From an uncultured Gemmatimonadota bacterium (GTDB taxonomy: Bacteria; Gemmatimonadota; Gemmatimonadetes; Gemmatimonadales; Gemmatimonadaceae), in assembly GCA_903882745.1 (NCBI GenBank), contig CAIRYG010000011.1:372001-436000 (forward strand): a stretch of 64,000 nucleotides of DNA, read 5' to 3'. The notes under the pieces are model-generated. The model saw only the letters and a list, made by a program, of their open reading frames with translations, was not told the origin of the DNA and did not search any database. Below, piece after piece: positions 35,432 to 44,436 of this stretch. Both the position numbers and the translations under genes were made by a program. The first letter of the stretch is position 1. Each line of letters begins with the position of its first letter.

Positions 35432-36589
35432 ATGAACGATCCGATCTATCTCGATCACGCGGCCACCACGCCCGTGCGTGCTGAGGTACTGGCTGCCATG
35501 GAGCCCTACTTCGGGGTTCGCTTCGGCAATCCATCCAGCGCACATCGATGGGGCCGTGAAGCACGCGCCGCCCTAGATGAAGCCCGTGAGCGGGTCGCCC
35601 GCTGCCTTGGCGCCCACCCCGACGAGCTCTGCTTCACCTCCGGCGGCACGGAGGGCGACAACCTCGCCATCCTCGGCGGCTGGCGTGTGCTCAAGGACAA
35701 GGGCCGCAACGCCGTGGTCACGTCGCCGATTGAGCACAAGGCGGTACTCGCCTCGGTGCACAAGGCGGCCGCCGAGGGCGCGGAAGAACGGATGCTCACC
35801 GTGGACGCCACGGGAACCGTCACGATGGATTCAGCGCACGCGTTGGTGCGCGACGACACCGCTCTCTGCTCCGTGATGTGGGTGAATAATGAGATCGGCA
35901 CGATCCAGCCGATCGAAGCACTCGCCAACCATTGCCACACCGTTGGCGCGATCTTCCATACCGACGCCGTGCAGGCCTTCGGCAAGGTCGAAGTGGACGC
36001 GCGGAAAATTCCGTTCGACTTTCTCTCGATCAGTGGTCACAAGATCGGCGCCCCAAAGGGCAGCGGCGCGATGTTTATCCGCCGCGGCACCCCGCTCGAA
36101 CCGCTCTTCTTTGGTGGTTCCCAGGATCGCGGGCGCCGGCCTGGCACCGAGAACGTGGCGTACGCCGTGGCGCTCGCGACCGCCGCAGAACTCACGATGG
36201 CTGAGCACGACGCCGAGGGCGCGCGACTGGGCAAACTCCGCGATCGCCTGCAGGCCGGCATCGTCGCCGCCATTCCTGATGCCGTGGTGCACGGGCGCGA
36301 CGCGAAGCGTGCCACGCATGTGCTCAACGTGTCGATCCCCGGCACCGACAGTGAGTCGATGCTGATGGCGCTCGATCTGCAGGGCGTATCCGCCAGCGGT
36401 GGTTCCGCCTGTCAGAGCGGGAGCATTGAACCGTCGCATGTGTTGCGGGCACTCGGCGTGCGTGCGGACATCGCCGGTGCCGCGATTCGCATGAGCGTGG
36501 GCTCGCTCACCACGGACGCCGCGATCGACCGTGTCATTCACGTCTTCTCCGCCCTCGCGCTGAAGGCTCGCGGCCTCTCGGCGGTTTGA
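35432..36589 (+). CDS. Cysteine desulfurase (NifS/IscS family)
   Basis: PLP enzyme of 385 aa that releases sulfur from cysteine as a persulfide. The Schiff-base lysine lies in SGHKIGAPKG (Lys204) and the catalytic Cys in ASGGSACQSG (Cys327). FTSGGTEGDN and HTDAVQAFGK are conserved PLP contacts. It directly precedes mnmA (four bases), so it most likely feeds sulfur to tRNA thiolation, as YrvO does in Bacillus; a wider role in Fe-S assembly is possible. The start at 35432 gives the family N-terminus (MNDPIYLDHAATTP). Confidence 0.92.
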   Translation: MNDPIYLDHAATTPVRAEVLAAMEPYFGVRFGNPSSAHRWGREARAALDEARERVARCLGAHPDELCFTSGGTEGDNLAILGGWRVLKDKGRNAVVTSPIEHKAVLASVHKAAAEGAEERMLTVDATGTVTMDSAHALVRDDTALCSVMWVNNEIGTIQPIEALANHCHTVGAIFHTDAVQAFGKVEVDARKIPFDFLSISGHKIGAPKGSGAMFIRRGTPLEPLFFGGSQDRGRRPGTENVAYAVALATAAELTMAEHDAEGARLGKLRDRLQAGIVAAIPDAVVHGRDAKRATHVLNVSIPGTDSESMLMALDLQGVSASGGSACQSGSIEPSHVLRALGVRADIAGAAIRMSVGSLTTDAAIDRVIHVFSALALKARGLSAV

Positions 36590-36593
36590 TCGT

Positions 36594-37721
36594 ATGAAGG
36601 AGCGGGTGTTGGTCGCGATGAGTGGCGGCGTTGACTCGAGCGTCGCCGCGGCCATGCTGGTGCGCGCGGGCTACGACGTGGTGGGCGCCACCATGAAGCT
36701 GTATCGCGACGGCGCCGAGGTGCCCGACAAGCCCTGCTGTTCACTGGACAGTGTGAACGACGCCCGTCGAATCTGTGAGAAGCTCGGGGTGCCCCATTAC
36801 GTGCTGAACCTCGAGACGGCCTTCGGTCACGACGTCGTTGACGACTTCGTGAACGAGTACGCCAACGGCCGCACGCCGATTCCCTGTGTGCGCTGCAATA
36901 CGTTCACGAAATTTCGTGACCTTGTGGTGAAGGCCGACGGAATCGACGCGAAATACGTGGCCACGGGCCACTATGCGCGCATTGTGGACGGGGCCCTGCA
37001 TCGCGGTGCTGACGCCAACAAGGATCAGACCTATTTCCTGTGGGGCATCGATCGCTCGGCGTTGTCGCGCATGATCCTGCCGATTGGCGAGATGACAAAG
37101 CCCGAGACGCGGGCGCTCGCCGAGGAGCTGGGTCTGCACTTGGTCGCGCAGAAGCCGGAGAGCCAGGAGATCTGCTTTGTTCCTGACGGCAACTACGCCG
37201 CCATCCTCGAGCAGAAGCTGGGCGCCGATGCGCCGTCGCTGTCACCAGGTCCGTTCGTGACGAACGACGGCACCGTGGTCGGCACCCATGACGGCTTTGC
37301 CCGTTTCACGATTGGACAGCGACGCGGCCTGCCTGGTGGCTATGCTGCGCCGATTTTTGTGACGGCCATCCGTCCCGCGGACCGCGCCGTGGTTGTTGGG
37401 CCGCGGGAGGAGCTGCTGGGGCGAGGGCTGGTCGTGCGTGAGGCGAACTGGCTCGCGTCCCCAATGCCCTCGCTCGGTGATCGCGTGGGGGTACGCGTCC
37501 GGCATCGGTCGCCGATCGCGGCCGCCGAAATCGTGCGCGTCGAGGGCGCCGAGGTAGAACTCGCGCTGGACGAACCGGTGGCGGCGATCGCGCCGGGGCA
37601 GTCGGCCGTGTTCTACGACGGGACTCGCGTGCTGGGCGGGGGAGTGATTGAGCAGGCGATGGGCACGCGTCCCGCGCGCCCCGCGCGCGCGGCGCTCCCC
37701 CTGCTGGAGCACCGCGGGTAG
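36594..37721 (+). CDS. mnmA: tRNA 2-thiouridine(34) synthase MnmA
   Basis: Uses ATP to adenylate U34 of Lys, Glu and Gln tRNAs, then inserts sulfur. PP-loop SGGVDSS at residues 10-16; catalytic Cys in PCVRCNTF (about 100-105); second Cys in ESQEICFVPDG (about 195); and the C-terminal beta-barrel with FTIGQRRGLPGG. Length of 375 aa is normal. It forms an operon with the cysteine desulfurase gene that supplies the sulfur. A short Ala/Arg/Pro-rich tail is not part of the conserved fold. Confidence 0.95.
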   Translation: MKERVLVAMSGGVDSSVAAAMLVRAGYDVVGATMKLYRDGAEVPDKPCCSLDSVNDARRICEKLGVPHYVLNLETAFGHDVVDDFVNEYANGRTPIPCVRCNTFTKFRDLVVKADGIDAKYVATGHYARIVDGALHRGADANKDQTYFLWGIDRSALSRMILPIGEMTKPETRALAEELGLHLVAQKPESQEICFVPDGNYAAILEQKLGADAPSLSPGPFVTNDGTVVGTHDGFARFTIGQRRGLPGGYAAPIFVTAIRPADRAVVVGPREELLGRGLVVREANWLASPMPSLGDRVGVRVRHRSPIAAAEIVRVEGAEVELALDEPVAAIAPGQSAVFYDGTRVLGGGVIEQAMGTRPARPARAALPLLEHRG

Positions 37722-37758
37722 TGTAGGCGAGGCTGGATTCTCTAGCGCGAGCTTGGTG

Positions 37759-37764
37759 TATAAT
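37759..37764 (+). promoter_or_regulatory. -10 TATAAT of the stressosome operon
   Basis: A consensus TATAAT inside a 14-base AT-rich island (TGTATAATTTTTGTACA nearby, with short TGTA/TACA symmetry). The start of rsbR is about 80 bases downstream, so this operon, unlike several neighbours, has a true leader. No clear -35 is seen. Confidence 0.5.
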
Positions 37765-37846
37765 TTTTGTACATTGTCGTTCATGGGGCCGGGTCATAGT
37801 CTTGCACAGGATAGTTTGCCGACCCTGACGACGAGTTCACAACGCC

Positions 37847-38758
37847 ATGCCCCTTCGCACGCCGATTGCCGAGATTCTTGCCAAGTTCCAAATCGAGCCG
37901 GCAGACCTCTCTCGCGTGCGCGCGGCAGGCGAAGTGCTCCGCGCCGAGCTTCCCGCTCACATTGGCTCGTTCTATGACTGGATGGAGCAGCATCGCGAGT
38001 ACAAGCTGTACTTCGCGGACCATCCCTCTCGGCTCGCGCGTGTCAAGGAAATGCAGATGTCGCATTGGCATACGTTTTTCGATGCCGAACTCGACGAACG
38101 GTGGTTCGCCGCACGGCGCCATGTCGGCGGCGTGCATGCGCACATCGACTTGCCGCATGACATCTACTTTGCCGGGATGTCGATGTCAGGCAAGTCGTTG
38201 GTGGATCGCCTGCGTCGTGGTGCGTCCGACATTGCGGATGCGAACGAAACGGCGAACTCGCTGATCAAGCTGGTGTTTCTCGACACCTTCGTGGTGATCG
38301 AAGAAATTTCCCGGATTCAGAAGGAGAAGATCGCCGCGAGCAGCAAGACGCTGCTCGAGATGTCCACGCCGGTCACACCGATTTGGGAGGGCATCCTGCT
38401 CCTGCCGCTGATCGGGATTATTGACTCGGAGCGGACCCAAGATGTGATGACCAAGACCCTCGACCGTATTGCGGAGACGCGGGCGAAGGTGTTCGTGCTC
38501 GACATCAGCGGCGTGGCCGCGATGGATACCGCCGTCGCCAACCAGCTGATCAAGATCACGAAGGCCACGCAGCTGATGGGATGCGAGACAATCATCTCTG
38601 GCGTGTCTCCGGCGATTGCGCGGACGCTCGTCGAGTTGGGCGTGAATATCGGCGAGGTTCGCACCACGTCCACACTCCGCGACTCGTTTGAGCTCGCGCT
38701 TCGTGCGGTTGGCGTCGATCGCGGACTGCTGGGCACGAACGGACCGGCGAAGTCCTGA
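37847..38758 (+). CDS. rsbR: RsbR-like stressosome sensor: globin domain plus STAS
   Basis: Cytoplasmic protein of 303 aa. Residues about 10-160 match the protoglobin/globin-coupled sensor fold, with GGVHAHIDLP (His97) at the position expected for the proximal heme ligand. A linker helix (about 160-175) leads to a STAS domain (about 176-290). The two RsbR phosphorylation-type threonines are present: Thr174 in MSTPV and Thr228 in MDTAV. It is the first gene of a four-gene set (rsbR, rsbS-like, rsbT-X, hybrid kinase). Likely role: heme-based gas or redox sensing that controls RsbT release from the stressosome. Confidence 0.9.
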   Translation: MPLRTPIAEILAKFQIEPADLSRVRAAGEVLRAELPAHIGSFYDWMEQHREYKLYFADHPSRLARVKEMQMSHWHTFFDAELDERWFAARRHVGGVHAHIDLPHDIYFAGMSMSGKSLVDRLRRGASDIADANETANSLIKLVFLDTFVVIEEISRIQKEKIAASSKTLLEMSTPVTPIWEGILLLPLIGIIDSERTQDVMTKTLDRIAETRAKVFVLDISGVAAMDTAVANQLIKITKATQLMGCETIISGVSPAIARTLVELGVNIGEVRTTSTLRDSFELALRAVGVDRGLLGTNGPAKS

Positions 38759-38796
38759 GCTGACGCTTCGGCGCCGTCTCACATCGTGCATCAAAG

Positions 38797-39141
38797 ATGA
38801 TTTCCACGCAAATCCGCGACGCCTTGGTCGTTACCGCGGGAACGGAGCTGTCCGAGCAGACCCTCGCGGGTATGACCGAGACCGCCTTGGAGAACGTGCG
38901 CTCGAATGGCGTGCGCACGGTCATCTTTGAACTGTCGGCGCTGCGGGTACTCGACCGCGCGGAGTTCCGCGAAATCCGCGCCCTCCAGCAGATGATTCGC
39001 ATGCTCGGGGGCTCCTCGGTGCTCGTCGGCCTGCGCCCGGGCATCGTGATGTACCTGGTTGAGTTCGACGAGGATCTGTCGGGCATCCGCGCCTTTCAAA
39101 CACTTGAGGATGCGCTCGACGCGCTGGCGTTGCGTGCTTAA
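38797..39141 (+). CDS. rsbS: RsbS-like single STAS-domain scaffold protein
   Basis: STAS domain alone, 114 aa, 38 bases after rsbR. It follows the RsbS plan (N-terminal strand, VIFELSALRVLD, then SSVLVGLRPGIVMYLVEF), but the residue aligned with the phosphorylated Ser59 of Bacillus RsbS is Arg54 (LDRAEF instead of IDSFIA). If the alignment holds, the RsbT kinase cannot use this site. The protein probably builds the stressosome core with RsbR. Its stop codon overlaps the GTG start of the next gene. Confidence 0.85.
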   Translation: MISTQIRDALVVTAGTELSEQTLAGMTETALENVRSNGVRTVIFELSALRVLDRAEFREIRALQQMIRMLGGSSVLVGLRPGIVMYLVEFDEDLSGIRAFQTLEDALDALALRA

Positions 39142-40234
39142 GCGCGCCACCGCTCGCGAGCCCTTCCAGGCCGAGACTTTTCGGGTTGCCGATGCGGCGG
39201 ACTTACGCGTTTTGTTGATGCGCATGCACCGGTCGCCGCTCATCGAGGGCGCCACCCCGAGCGATCGCGCCGTGCTCGCGACGATTATCTCGGAACTCGG
39301 CACGAACATCCTTAAATACGCCGATCGCGGACGAATTCGATTGGTGCGTGAGGCAAACAACTCGCGCCCGTACATTGACGTCTGGGCCGAGGACGATGGG
39401 CCAGGCATCGCGGATCTCACCCTCGCGATGCAGGACCATTTCACGACGGGCCGGTCGCTTGGCCTGGGGCTCCCCGCCGCTCGTCGCCTTGCCGACGTGT
39501 TTGAGATTGAATCAGAACCCGGCGCCGGAACTCGCGTGCGCGCGCGAAAGTACATCGGATCCTCCTCGCCGGCCTCAGCCAACCGACCGACTGATGTGTC
39601 GAGCGACCGCGCTCGGCCACCGGTCTCCGGCGTTCCGGCGGCATCAGCCGCTATTACGTTTGAAACGTCGGTGTGTAGTCGTCCGCTCTCGCCTCAACCA
39701 GTGGGAGGCGACATTGCCTCGTGGCTCCCCTGCGACAACGGACTCTTGCTCGTTGTTGCCGATGTCACCGGACACGGAGATATGGCCTACCGGGTTGCCG
39801 TTCGGTTGCCCGCGATGCTCTCCCAGCTCGCGACTTCGCAGGTCGGCGACATGTTACGTGCGCTCGATCATGAGCTACGCGGCTCAGCGGGTGCCGCTGT
39901 TGGGGTGCTCTTCCTAGATCCGGAGGCACGGGAGTTTCGATACGCCGGGGTGGGCAATACTGGAGTGAGTCGCGTGAATGGATCGCCGTGGCGTGGGGTG
40001 TCACGCGACGGCGTGGTTGGCTTGCGGATGCCCGATGTGTTCGAGCAGCATGGAGCCCTCCAGCACGGCGATCGCTTTGTCCTCTGGACGGACGGCGTCG
40101 ACGGGGAGAGGATTCGGACAGCACGCCTCAATGGACTCACGTTGTCTGCTGACGAACTGTCGCGCGACATCGTCGCCGGACACGGTCGAGCGGAGGACGA
40201 TGCATTAGCCGTCGTCGTTGGGTGGCCGGCATGA
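39134..40234 (+). CDS. RsbT-type kinase fused to an RsbX/SpoIIE-type phosphatase
   Basis: Two-domain protein of 366 aa. Residues about 1-145 are an RsbT-like GHKL ATPase: [12 protein letters not shown] (N-box), EDDGPGIAD (G1) and [16 protein letters not shown] (G2). After a linker (about 145-175) comes a PP2C/SpoIIE phosphatase domain like RsbX, with [10 protein letters not shown] and [10 protein letters not shown] (metal Asp/Gly motif), VLWTDGVDG and EDDALAVVV. In Bacillus these are separate proteins that phosphorylate and reset the stressosome. The GTG at 39134 overlaps the rsbS stop by eight bases; an ATG at 39110 is possible. Its stop overlaps the next ATG (ATGA). Confidence 0.85.
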   Translation: MLKRATAREPFQAETFRVADAADLRVLLMRMHRSPLIEGATPSDRAVLATIISELGTNILKYADRGRIRLVREANNSRPYIDVWAEDDGPGIADLTLAMQDHFTTGRSLGLGLPAARRLADVFEIESEPGAGTRVRARKYIGSSSPASANRPTDVSSDRARPPVSGVPAASAAITFETSVCSRPLSPQPVGGDIASWLPCDNGLLLVVADVTGHGDMAYRVAVRLPAMLSQLATSQVGDMLRALDHELRGSAGAAVGVLFLDPEAREFRYAGVGNTGVSRVNGSPWRGVSRDGVVGLRMPDVFEQHGALQHGDRFVLWTDGVDGERIRTARLNGLTLSADELSRDIVAGHGRAEDDALAVVVGWPA

Positions 40235-42723
40235 CCACACTCGGAAGCATGCACCTCGCTCGCCCGGAGGATGCCGTCGCCATTCGCAGCAAGTTGTTCG
40301 AAATCGTCACGATGGCCACCCGCGACCAGAACCTTGCGGCGCGTATTGCCGGCGAGTGTTCAGACGTCGCCCGGTGGTTGCTGGCGCAGCAGTTGACCGC
40401 GGTGGTGGAACTCTCATGCCGCGCATGCGTCGTGGGAGCTGCGCAAACAACGCGCGACATGATCGGGGTGGAGTTTGTTACCCAGGACCCACCGTCCGCG
40501 CGCCCCCGATCCCATGTTGGCGAGCTGTCATTTCTGGGCCGCGTGCGTCAGGAGAGCGACGGATGGCATCTGTTAGTCGAACAGCCGTGCCGCGGTCGCC
40601 TGCCTGAAATTTCCTTCGAGGATCTGCGCGCGATTCTCGGCGCGCGCTCCCGCGACGAGCTGCTCGAGGAGTTGCAGGCCAACAACGCGGCGCTGACGGA
40701 AGCCACGCGCCAAGCCACCGAAGCGACACGATCGAAGTCGGAGTTCATGGCCAACATCAGCCATGAGATTCGGACCCCGATGAATGCCATCATCGGCTTG
40801 TCGCACCTCGCCATGCGCGGTGAGATGTCCCCGCGCCACCGCGACTACCTGAGCAAGATTCACACAGCTGGATCGAATCTGCTTGGTATTGTGAATGACG
40901 TGCTGGACTTCTCGAAAATCGAAGCAGGAAAACTCGAGCTGGATGTCTTGAAGTTCTCCCTCGCTGATGTGATTGACGAGATTGCCGCGCTCGTTGGCCA
41001 TCGCGCGGCGGAGAAAGGACTGGAGTTCATCTGCCGCGTCGATGCCGATGTGCCGCTCTCCCTCGTGGGCGATGCGCTCCGGCTTCGGCAGGTGCTCACG
41101 AATCTGGTCACCAACGCCGTCAAGTTTACCGAGCGCGGCCATATCGTCATTCACGTGGCACTCGCGGAGGTGGTGGAGTCGCGCGTACAACTGCGTATTG
41201 ATGTGTCAGACTCCGGCATCGGTATGACACCGCAACAGGCCGAGCGACTCTTTCAGCCCTTTACGCAGGCCGACGCCTCCACCACTCGGCGCTACGGGGG
41301 CACGGGACTCGGCCTCGCGATTTGCAAGCAGCTGACCGCCCTCATGGGTGGAACGATTGGTGTCCAGAGCACCCCGGACGAAGGAAGCCGCTTCAGCTTC
41401 ACGGCATGGTTTGAGGCACAGCACGATGCAGCGCCATTCGTGCCACCCACGGAGCTCGCGGGGCTGCGCGTTTTACTGATCGAGGACCACGATGACGCGC
41501 GCGCGGTGCTCGTGGAGCAACTCACGCGACTCTCGCTGCACGTCACGGCGGTGGCATCGGCCGAAGCAGCGACGGCCGAGATTCGCGAGGCGCTCCCGCA
41601 GAAATTTGACCTGACCTTGCTCGACAGCACACTTCCAGGACTGAGCGGTGTCGACGCCATTCGAGCACTCGCTCGCGACACCGGCACGGAGCGCTCGAAG
41701 GTCGTCTTGCTGACCGGCTTCGGACAAGAGGAAACGCAGGTCGCTGCGGAAGCGGAAGGGGGGATGGCCTTCGTGCAAAAACCGGCCAGCATGGTGACGC
41801 TGACGGACACGCTTCGGAGAATCGTTGTTGGCGAGAGCACGGGCGCCAAGTTTTTGGGTTTCAAGGAATCGGTGCACGCCGCACAGCTAGCGGGGGTTCG
41901 GGTGTTGCTCGCCGAGGACAACGTCATCAATCAGCAGATTGCCTGTGAGCTGCTGGAGTCCGCGGGCGTGGTAGTGGAGGTCGCCAATAATGGCGCCGAG
42001 GCGCTCGCGTGCCTGCGCCGTGGCACGTCCTACGACGCGATTTTGATGGATCTCCAGATGCCCGTGATGGACGGCTTGACGGCTGCCCGTGCGATTCGGC
42101 AGGAGTCCCAGTGGGCCACAGTCCCGATTATTGCCATGACGGCGCACGCGATGGTAGAAGACCGCGCGCGTTGTACCGATGCGGGGATGGAGGGACATCT
42201 GGCCAAGCCGATCGAACCCGACCAACTGTACAAAGCCCTGTTTGAGCACACGCAGGCGCGACGCGCCGCACGGATCGCGGCCCAGGCCGCTGCCCAGGCC
42301 GCTGCTCAGGCCGCGGTGCCTGCACCCGTGCCTGCACCTGTGGCGCGCACTGCGGTGAACCCGGTGCTCGAGCTCGACTCGATTGACGTCGCAGGGGCGC
42401 TCAAGCGCCTGTCAGGAAACTCGGGGTTGTATGCACGCCTGCTGCAGAAGGTCGTCGACACGCAGTCAGATGCCGCAACCCGCGTCCGTGCACAGCTTCA
42501 GGCGAATGACGGCGCAACGGCACTCCGTGACTTGCACTCGCTCCGCGGCGCGGCCGCCAACCTCGGTTTGACGAATATCGCCAAGCACGCGGCGCAGCTG
42601 GAGGCGGCTATCTCCGCCGGGCGCGACACCGCAGAACCGCTCCGGCAGTTCGAGGCGAGCCTCTCGCAGACGATGGCCGTGATCACCAAGGGATTGGCCA
42701 GCGTGGCTGCGCCGAGCAGCTAA
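40231..42723 (+). CDS. Hybrid histidine kinase with two receiver domains and HPt
   Basis: Protein of 830 aa without membrane spans. The N-terminal part (about 1-140) resembles a degenerate RsbT/anti-sigma-type domain ([15 protein letters not shown] onward). It is followed by HisKA ([12 protein letters not shown], His178), HATPase_c ([24 protein letters not shown]), a first receiver (LLIEDHDDA, Asp in TLLDSTLPG), a second receiver ([21 protein letters not shown], Lys in LAKPIEP), an Ala/Pro linker and an HPt domain with [15 protein letters not shown] overlap with the RsbT-X gene ties it to the stressosome operon. It probably passes stressosome output to an unlinked response regulator. Confidence 0.9.
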   Translation: MTTLGSMHLARPEDAVAIRSKLFEIVTMATRDQNLAARIAGECSDVARWLLAQQLTAVVELSCRACVVGAAQTTRDMIGVEFVTQDPPSARPRSHVGELSFLGRVRQESDGWHLLVEQPCRGRLPEISFEDLRAILGARSRDELLEELQANNAALTEATRQATEATRSKSEFMANISHEIRTPMNAIIGLSHLAMRGEMSPRHRDYLSKIHTAGSNLLGIVNDVLDFSKIEAGKLELDVLKFSLADVIDEIAALVGHRAAEKGLEFICRVDADVPLSLVGDALRLRQVLTNLVTNAVKFTERGHIVIHVALAEVVESRVQLRIDVSDSGIGMTPQQAERLFQPFTQADASTTRRYGGTGLGLAICKQLTALMGGTIGVQSTPDEGSRFSFTAWFEAQHDAAPFVPPTELAGLRVLLIEDHDDARAVLVEQLTRLSLHVTAVASAEAATAEIREALPQKFDLTLLDSTLPGLSGVDAIRALARDTGTERSKVVLLTGFGQEETQVAAEAEGGMAFVQKPASMVTLTDTLRRIVVGESTGAKFLGFKESVHAAQLAGVRVLLAEDNVINQQIACELLESAGVVVEVANNGAEALACLRRGTSYDAILMDLQMPVMDGLTAARAIRQESQWATVPIIAMTAHAMVEDRARCTDAGMEGHLAKPIEPDQLYKALFEHTQARRAARIAAQAAAQAAAQAAVPAPVPAPVARTAVNPVLELDSIDVAGALKRLSGNSGLYARLLQKVVDTQSDAATRVRAQLQANDGATALRDLHSLRGAAANLGLTNIAKHAAQLEAAISAGRDTAEPLRQFEASLSQTMAVITKGLASVAAPSS
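42279..42340. repeat. 12-base tandem repeat in the hybrid-kinase linker
   Basis: Three copies of GCCCAGGCCGCT-like units followed by CCTGCACCCGTG-like units encode the AAQ and PAPV linker before the HPt domain. Copy changes would alter linker length only. Confidence 0.55.
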
Positions 42724-42729
42724 CGCGCG

Positions 42730-43239
42730 CTAGAACCCGATTCCCACGCCCCACGTGAACAGCCCGCGCGGCGCAGTCCCGCCGCCGGTGCGCACGAAGT
42801 AGCCGACGCGCGGCGAGATCCCCGCCAGATAGGCGCCCCCGCCCTCGAAACCCACGTACGTCGCGTTCGGCGCGCCGCCGTTTGGCTTGTCGAAGGTGCG
42901 CAGCAGCGCGAGCTGACCAAACCACATCGTGCCCATGGCACCGGTGTATCGGTGGTAGCCCACACCCAGTGCGCCGGCTCCGAGCCCGACGCGCGCAGAG
43001 GCCCAGGTGCACTGCAACGCCTCACTCGTCGCCCGTGCGCCGGGGAGCCGTGACTCGACGCCGTACGCCCAGTCGACGGCGAGGCGCTGCGGGCCGCCAA
43101 CGGTGATGTTCGAAAAGCACCCGGTCCACCGCGGATAGCCCACGCGGGCGTCGTGCTTGGTGAAGGTGTACTGCGCCGTCGCGCGCTGCGGCGTGAGCAG
43201 TGTGCATGCCGCCGCGGCAAGCGCCAGGAATGTGCGCAC
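42730..43239 (-). CDS. Secreted or outer-membrane protein of unknown function
   Basis: Product of 169 aa with a signal peptide (RTFLALAAAACTLLTPQRATAQ). The mature part is rich in Gly and aromatic residues with alternating strands (YVGFEGGGAYLAGISPRVGYF) and ends in GVGIGF, suggesting a small outer-membrane beta-barrel. It lies two bases after the dnaJ stop on the same strand and may be read through from the dnaJ transcript. I recognise no family. Confidence 0.65.
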   Translation of the reverse strand: MRTFLALAAAACTLLTPQRATAQYTFTKHDARVGYPRWTGCFSNITVGGPQRLAVDWAYGVESRLPGARATSEALQCTWASARVGLGAGALGVGYHRYTGAMGTMWFGQLALLRTFDKPNGGAPNATYVGFEGGGAYLAGISPRVGYFVRTGGGTAPRGLFTWGVGIGF

Positions 43240-43241
43240 CG

Positions 43242-44387
43242 CTAGCGCTCGAGCCCCGCAGACTCCGCGAACCGCTCAATCATGCGGATCTCTTCGGCCG
43301 ACAGCTTCTCCGGCACGACAATCTCGACCTCCACCAGCAGATCCCCCTGCTTGCCATCCTTGACGATGCCCTGCCCGCGCACGCGGAATCGCTTTCCACT
43401 CGATGTTCCGGGTGGAATCTTGATCGCGACGGTCTTTTCGTCCGGCGTTTCGACACTGGCCTTCGAACCCAACATCGCCTGCGCCACGTTGATCTTGGCG
43501 CGCGTGATCAGATCCAGCCCGTCGCGCATCCATCGCGCGTCGTCCTGCACACGGAAGGTGATGACGATGTCGCCGGGCGCCCCGCCACGCTGACCGCGGC
43601 CACCCTGCCCCTTGAGCCGGATCTTGCCCCCGGTATCCACGCCCGCGGGGACGGTGATGTTGACCTTCCGCTTGCTCCGCGTCTCACCCGCTCCCTTGCA
43701 GTCGCGGCATTTCTCCGTGGGGAGTTGCCCCTTGCCGAGGCACATCGGGCACGGACGGTTGACGGCAAATCCGCCCTGACCAAATGAAATCGAGCCGCGA
43801 CCATTGCACTCGTGGCACGCTTGGACGCGCGCCCCCTTGGCCGCGCCGGAGCCACTGCATGCGGCGCACTCTTCGTTCACTTCGAGGTCAATCGGAACCT
43901 TGCCACCGGTCGCCGCGATCTTCAGCGGCACCTCGAGCGTGGTCTCGATCGTCTGGCCCGGTTCTGGTCCCACGGGACGCTGCCCGCGCGCGGTCCCCCC
44001 AAACATCGAACTGAATAAATCACCGAGCCCGCCGATTCCCCCGACGTCGTTGATCTCGTCAAACTTGAAGTTCTGTGCACCGCCCGGCGCACCAGCGCCG
44101 GGACCGCTCGGACCGCCGGGACGTGGCCCCGCGCCAGGGCGAGACCGCGGCGCGCGCGACTCAAACGCACCCAGTCGACGCATCTCGTCATACTGCGTCC
44201 GCTTTTTCTGATCGCCCAATACCTGATACGCCTCCGAGATCTCCTTGAAGCGCTCGGCGGACTTGGGATCGTTCTTGTTCGAATCCGGGTGATGCTCTTT
44301 CGCCAGCCGACGATACTGCGTCTTGATTTCGTCGGCGGTGGCGCGCTCAGGCACCCCCATCACCGTGTAGAAGTCCTTAGCGGCCAT
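43242..44387 (-). CDS. dnaJ: Chaperone protein DnaJ
   Basis: DnaJ co-chaperone of 381 aa. J-domain at about 4-70 with the HPD motif in KEHHPDSNKND; a Gly/Pro-rich linker; a zinc-binding region with four CxxCxGxG-type repeats (CAACSGSG, CHECNGRG, CPMCLGKG, CRDCKGAG); and the C-terminal substrate-binding domain. It stimulates the ATPase of DnaK and delivers unfolded clients. grpE lies just upstream on the same strand, but dnaK and hrcA are not in the window. No CIRCE element is visible. Confidence 0.95.
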   Translation of the reverse strand: MAAKDFYTVMGVPERATADEIKTQYRRLAKEHHPDSNKNDPKSAERFKEISEAYQVLGDQKKRTQYDEMRRLGAFESRAPRSRPGAGPRPGGPSGPGAGAPGGAQNFKFDEINDVGGIGGLGDLFSSMFGGTARGQRPVGPEPGQTIETTLEVPLKIAATGGKVPIDLEVNEECAACSGSGAAKGARVQACHECNGRGSISFGQGGFAVNRPCPMCLGKGQLPTEKCRDCKGAGETRSKRKVNITVPAGVDTGGKIRLKGQGGRGQRGGAPGDIVITFRVQDDARWMRDGLDLITRAKINVAQAMLGSKASVETPDEKTVAIKIPPGTSSGKRFRVRGQGIVKDGKQGDLLVEVEIVVPEKLSAEEIRMIERFAESAGLER

Positions 44388-44436
44388 TAGTGCACACGCT
44401 CAAGGGCTATCACGGCGTGAGGAGCGGTCTGGCGCA

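Noticed and set aside
37783-37977. Small ORF starting at ATG 37783 in the rsbR leader
   Set aside because: It is out of frame with rsbR, overlaps its start by more than 100 bases, and has no Shine-Dalgarno or recognisable product; possibly a leader peptide, but unsupported.
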